Assembly (NCBI GenBank): GCA_001778055.1
Contig: MFFY01000020.1
Location: 1-24,850 of the forward strand
Length of the DNA: 24,850 bases
Reading direction: 5' to 3'
Source of the DNA: Candidatus Falkowbacteria bacterium RIFCSPLOWO2_12_FULL_45_13
GTDB taxonomy: Bacteria; Patescibacteriota; Patescibacteriia; Patescibacteriales; GWC2-42-12
Shown in pieces: positions 22,133 to 24,850 of this stretch. The notes under the pieces were generated by a model. That model did no database searches. It was given only the letters and a program-made list of their open reading frames with translations, and was not told the origin of the DNA. Each line of letters starts with the position of its first letter. Positions within the stretch are counted from its first letter, which is position 1. Position numbers and translations under genes: made by a program.

Positions 22133-23725
22133 ATGTCGGCGACAAACTATGAAAATTACGAAGGTGCTCGTCAGGTAAACCAGCCGAAACAAAGTCAGCT
22201 CAAGGGCTGTTTTCTTTTGCAACGTAGTTTCGCGCCCGTGGGGCACGCCATGGCCTATGTCTTTCAAAAAAAATACCGGGTGATGGAGCACTGCGCTTTA
22301 GTGGGCGTTAGAAAAAATTATGAATTTCTGCTTAGCCAGACCGACGTAAAATATACCGACCTGCTTCTGGATGAAGATATCCATCCGCTGTATAAAGACG
22401 AGATCGTAGATTTAAACTACCTCGGGTGGCTGGAAAAGGAATATGGCATTCCCAATCTCTGGCCTTACCTGACGGTTGATAGAATTTTAATGCACGGGCA
22501 ATTTCTTCGGCTCTACCCTTATGACCAGCCGCTGTTCAGCCAGGAAAATTTACTGAAAATATTGCAAATTACGGCAAAAAAAATAATCACCTTTCTGGAA
22601 AAGGAAAAACCGGACTTTATTTTTTTCGCGGCTGTCGGCAGTTTAGCGCCTCTGCTTTTATATGAAATAGCCAAAAAAAAGAGCATCCCGATATTTTCCG
22701 GAGAATTCTCGCGTTTTAAAAATCAATATACTGTTACGGATGATTTGCGTGAATTTTCCCTCCTGCGACGGCAATTTTTAAAAATAAGAAGCCGGGAAAT
22801 TATACCCGCGCCGGAAGAAATTGAACGGGCGAAATCATGGCTGCAATCATTCGGTGAAAAGCCTGACGCTTATGACCAGACTACCGCTTCCGGCCCAGAT
22901 ACGACTAAAAAGCAAAGGCGCGCAAAACTTTCGCTGCCAGCCAAATTATATTGGTCTGGCCGTAGCTTTATCAAAGCGCTGGCCGGATATCTAGCCAATA
23001 AACAAAAAAATGACTACCTGCAACTAAACCCTTGGTTTTATATTCTTGACCGCCTAAAAAGAAAAGTCCGTGTCTTGATTGGCTACAATGATTTATATGA
23101 CAAGATTGAAGATAACGAAGACTTTGTTTATTTTCCCTTAAGTTTCGAGCCGGAATTGAGCTTGCTTTTTTGCGCGCCTTTCGCTACCGACCAAGTTCAT
23201 GTCGTCAAGCAGCTGGCCCGAGCTCTGCCCATAAACTACAAGCTCTGCGTCAAAGAGCATCCGCACATGGCCGGCGACCGGACCAGAAAATTTTACCGCG
23301 AGATTAAAAAGATGCCCAACGTCAAACTCATCCGCCCCAACGTTTCCGGCTTCGAATTAATAAAAAAAGCCAAACTGGTCGCCACCATCAGCGGCACCTC
23401 GGGCTGGGAGGCTCTGCTTCTCAAAAAACCGGTTATCACTTTTGGCGCCACCTCTTATAATCTCCTCTCGATGGTAAAGTACTGCACTTCAATGAACGAT
23501 TTGGCGGCCATGGTTAAAGAGCGACTGGAAAATTTTCATTTTAATGATGAGGAAATGCTCGATTTCATTATCGCTCTGCGTCGATACACTATACCCGTCG
23601 ATATGTTAAAACTCTGGGGTCATCGGGAGGGCCAGACCGACTTAAAACATTTGTCTCAAGAAATTGAACCCCTGGTCGACTTGATGGCCGAAAAATTGAA
23701 TTTAAAAGCTAAAATCACCGATTAG
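22133..23725 (+). CDS. Capsule_synth-type (KpsC/KpsS-like) glycosyltransferase
   Basis: A 530-residue protein of the same family as the one at 9583-11004. The N-terminal half includes DFIFFAAVGSLAPLLLYEIA (about 163-182), then a variable, charged linker (about 235-300). The C-terminal donor domain has FVYFPLSFEPE, YKLCVKEHPHM (about 369-379) and ISGTSGWEALLLKKPVITFG (about 419-438), the ordered motifs shared with KpsC/KpsS Kdo transferases. A CMP-activated ulosonic or nonulosonic donor is therefore the best guess. It is the only gene on the plus strand and has its own strong promoter, divergent from the HTH operon. The first ~22 residues are polar and may be a weakly conserved extension. The stop codon TAG directly abuts repeat C. 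Family is fairly sure, specificity inferred. Confidence 0.78.
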   Translation: MSATNYENYEGARQVNQPKQSQLKGCFLLQRSFAPVGHAMAYVFQKKYRVMEHCALVGVRKNYEFLLSQTDVKYTDLLLDEDIHPLYKDEIVDLNYLGWLEKEYGIPNLWPYLTVDRILMHGQFLRLYPYDQPLFSQENLLKILQITAKKIITFLEKEKPDFIFFAAVGSLAPLLLYEIAKKKSIPIFSGEFSRFKNQYTVTDDLREFSLLRRQFLKIRSREIIPAPEEIERAKSWLQSFGEKPDAYDQTTASGPDTTKKQRRAKLSLPAKLYWSGRSFIKALAGYLANKQKNDYLQLNPWFYILDRLKRKVRVLIGYNDLYDKIEDNEDFVYFPLSFEPELSLLFCAPFATDQVHVVKQLARALPINYKLCVKEHPHMAGDRTRKFYREIKKMPNVKLIRPNVSGFELIKKAKLVATISGTSGWEALLLKKPVITFGATSYNLLSMVKYCTSMNDLAAMVKERLENFHFNDEEMLDFIIALRRYTIPVDMLKLWGHREGQTDLKHLSQEIEPLVDLMAEKLNLKAKITD

Positions 23726-23948
23726 TTACAGTACTCACGCACTCTTAAATTTTGGCTTAAATTATTTAAAAAACGCTCTTTTCTTTTATAAACTATAAAT
23801 TAGATAATGCGAATGTCGCAAATAAATGCCTTAATATTCGTGGCATTCGCATATATTCGCAGATTGGCATTATATTTATAGTTTTGAGAAAAGATTAACG
23901 AAATTTGTATAATGTTAGCTTTAAATTAGAGATGCGTAAGTCCTGTTA
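23726..23948. repeat. Palindromic MITE-like element C (~220 bp)
   Basis: The tips CAGTACTCACGC (from 23729) and GCGTAAGTCCTG (to 23945) are inverted repeats, and TTA flanks both. The core is a hairpin from about 23778 to 23893: CTTTTCT pairs with GAGAAAAG, ACTATAAAT with ATTTATAGT, and ATGCC-type words close the centre near 23836. Length and layout match element A. It fills the entire gap between the convergent transferase genes, starting one base after one stop codon and reaching into the other (23946-23948). It could act as a two-way terminator in RNA, though no clear T-run is seen. Confidence 0.78.
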
Positions 23949-24850
23949 GTTATTTAGAGACAATTCTTTCATTTTTTCGTATAACTCTAAAGCGAATTTT
24001 TTGTATTTAAGATTTTCTACCCGAGTAAGCCCGGACCGAGCTAATTTTTCTCTCAATTTTTTATCGTCTAAAACAGCCCTGATCTTTTCCGCCAAGTCTG
24101 CGGCCTGACCGTTTTTAAAAATCAGGCCGGCGCCATTTTCCGCGATCCAGGCCGGACCCGTGCCGGACGAAACGATCACGGGCAAGCCGCAATACATGGC
24201 CTCGGCCGTGGTCATGCCAAAACACTCGGGAATGATTGAGGGTGAAATGAATACTTGCGCATGTTTATAGACGGCGCTGATATCTTTGCGATCAATCCAT
24301 GAATACCAGTTTACCCGATCCCCGATTCCCAAAGCCCCGGCCTGGCTGACTAAATTTTGCTTGTCCGGTCCATCCCCAACTATATCCAAGACGTAATCAT
24401 CGCGATTGAGCAGCTTGGCCGCTTCCAAGATTAAATTTACGCCTTTTTCTTTAACCAAGCGGCCAACATATAGGATATGAAAGCCGCCCTGACTCTTGCA
24501 AGAGAAACGGCCAGCCCTGTCCAGGGGAGAAAAATCGGTAAAAGAAGGCAAGATTAACGAACACTTGGTATCCAAACCGAAGTCGCGATACTTATCTCTT
24601 AAGATTGGTGAGCCAAAAGTTAAAAGATCCAAGGAGTTCATGGTTTTTAATAAAAATGTTTTAATGAAACATTTTCTTAAAAATAGCTTCATTCTATAAA
24701 ACCATCCCGATCCTGAACTGAATATCTCGGGAAAAAGATTGTCGAAATGAGCTATGGTCAATTTACCGCCCTGTTTTTTATATAAACCGGCTCCGTATAA
24801 AAAAATATGACCGTCAACATGATAGATGTCCGTTTGCTCTTCGTATTTTT
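23946..24850 (-). CDS. GT4-family glycosyltransferase, 5' end beyond the window
   Basis: The frame stays open from the TAA at 23946-23948 to the right edge, giving 301 visible codons. A TTG at 24761 could be taken as a start, but upstream codons continue the protein (DIYHVDGHIFLYGAGLYKKQ, then GGKLTIAHFDN) with the look of a GT-B N-terminal domain, so the real start lies outside. The donor domain shows ILYVGRLVKEKGVNLILEA, VGDGPDKQNL and PECFGMTTAEAMYCGLPVIV, the E-x7-E region of retaining GT4 enzymes. It would transfer a nucleotide-activated hexose in glycan assembly. It is convergent with the plus-strand transferase; repeat C lies between, and its stop overlaps the end of that repeat. Donor and acceptor are unknown. 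Confidence 0.88.
   Translation of the reverse strand, partial: KYEEQTDIYHVDGHIFLYGAGLYKKQGGKLTIAHFDNLFPEIFSSGSGWFYRMKLFLRKCFIKTFLLKTMNSLDLLTFGSPILRDKYRDFGLDTKCSLILPSFTDFSPLDRAGRFSCKSQGGFHILYVGRLVKEKGVNLILEAAKLLNRDDYVLDIVGDGPDKQNLVSQAGALGIGDRVNWYSWIDRKDISAVYKHAQVFISPSIIPECFGMTTAEAMYCGLPVIVSSGTGPAWIAENGAGLIFKNGQAADLAEKIRAVLDDKKLREKLARSGLTRVENLKYKKFALELYEKMKELSLNN

Noticed and set aside
24759..24761. TTG as the start of the GT4 gene
   Set aside because: Upstream codons stay open to the window edge and encode plausible GT-B sequence, so the gene is truncated by the window, not started here.

Overview
The window reads as one surface-glycan locus from an AT-leaning bacterium. Proteins are rich in lysine and isoleucine, TGA is used as a stop (for example in the spsF gene), and most start codons have no Shine-Dalgarno sequence but an AT-rich leader. 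Together with a compact layout and several families of dispersed palindromic repeats, this suggests an uncultured bacterium of the Patescibacteria/CPR type. That placement is an inference; no ribosomal or marker gene is present.

Layout: 21 of the 23 protein genes form one minus-strand series from 21984 down to the left edge. The first gene is a small HTH regulator read from a textbook sigma-70 promoter, followed by an ABC exporter, a methyltransferase and a family-2 glycosyltransferase. Next comes a full legionaminic-acid-like set: CMP-sugar transferase, Gfo/Idh oxidoreductase, NeuB, NeuC, hexapeptide acetyltransferase, DegT aminotransferase and SMK-type 4,6-dehydratase. A KpsC/KpsS-like transferase follows, then a second sugar branch opened by PseB and PseC, with a B12-binding radical SAM protein, a FemAB-like acyltransferase, an aldo/keto reductase, SpsF and a glutamate-semialdehyde-aminomutase-like enzyme. 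A DUF218 protein and a truncated NAD-dependent epimerase end the series. To the right of 21984, a second KpsC/KpsS-like transferase is read from a divergent promoter on the plus strand, and a truncated GT4 glycosyltransferase enters from the right edge on the minus strand.

How the genes fit together (inference from families and order): UDP-GlcNAc is converted through 4-keto and 4-amino 6-deoxy intermediates along two routes, one towards a legionaminic-type and one towards a pseudaminic-type nonulosonic acid. Both are CMP-activated by separate cytidylyltransferases and transferred by Kdo-transferase-like enzymes, and the glycan may be flipped or exported by the ABC protein. The second branch lacks PseG, PseH and a second NeuB/PseI inside the window.

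Repeats are the second theme. Two ~220-bp palindromic elements lie near the window ends (about 638-859 and 23726-23948). Three ~50-bp elements (1526-1574, 13276-13319, 18858-18908) have similar tips with the core AGGACTTACGC. An unrelated 185-bp element with 27-bp perfect terminal repeats lies at 2917-3101. Several sit directly at start or stop codons and seem to shape gene ends: one extends a start, one carries a Shine-Dalgarno sequence plus a minicistron, and one fills the whole gap between two convergent genes. No tRNA, rRNA, CRISPR or transposase gene was seen, and no gene-free stretch exceeds 300 bases.
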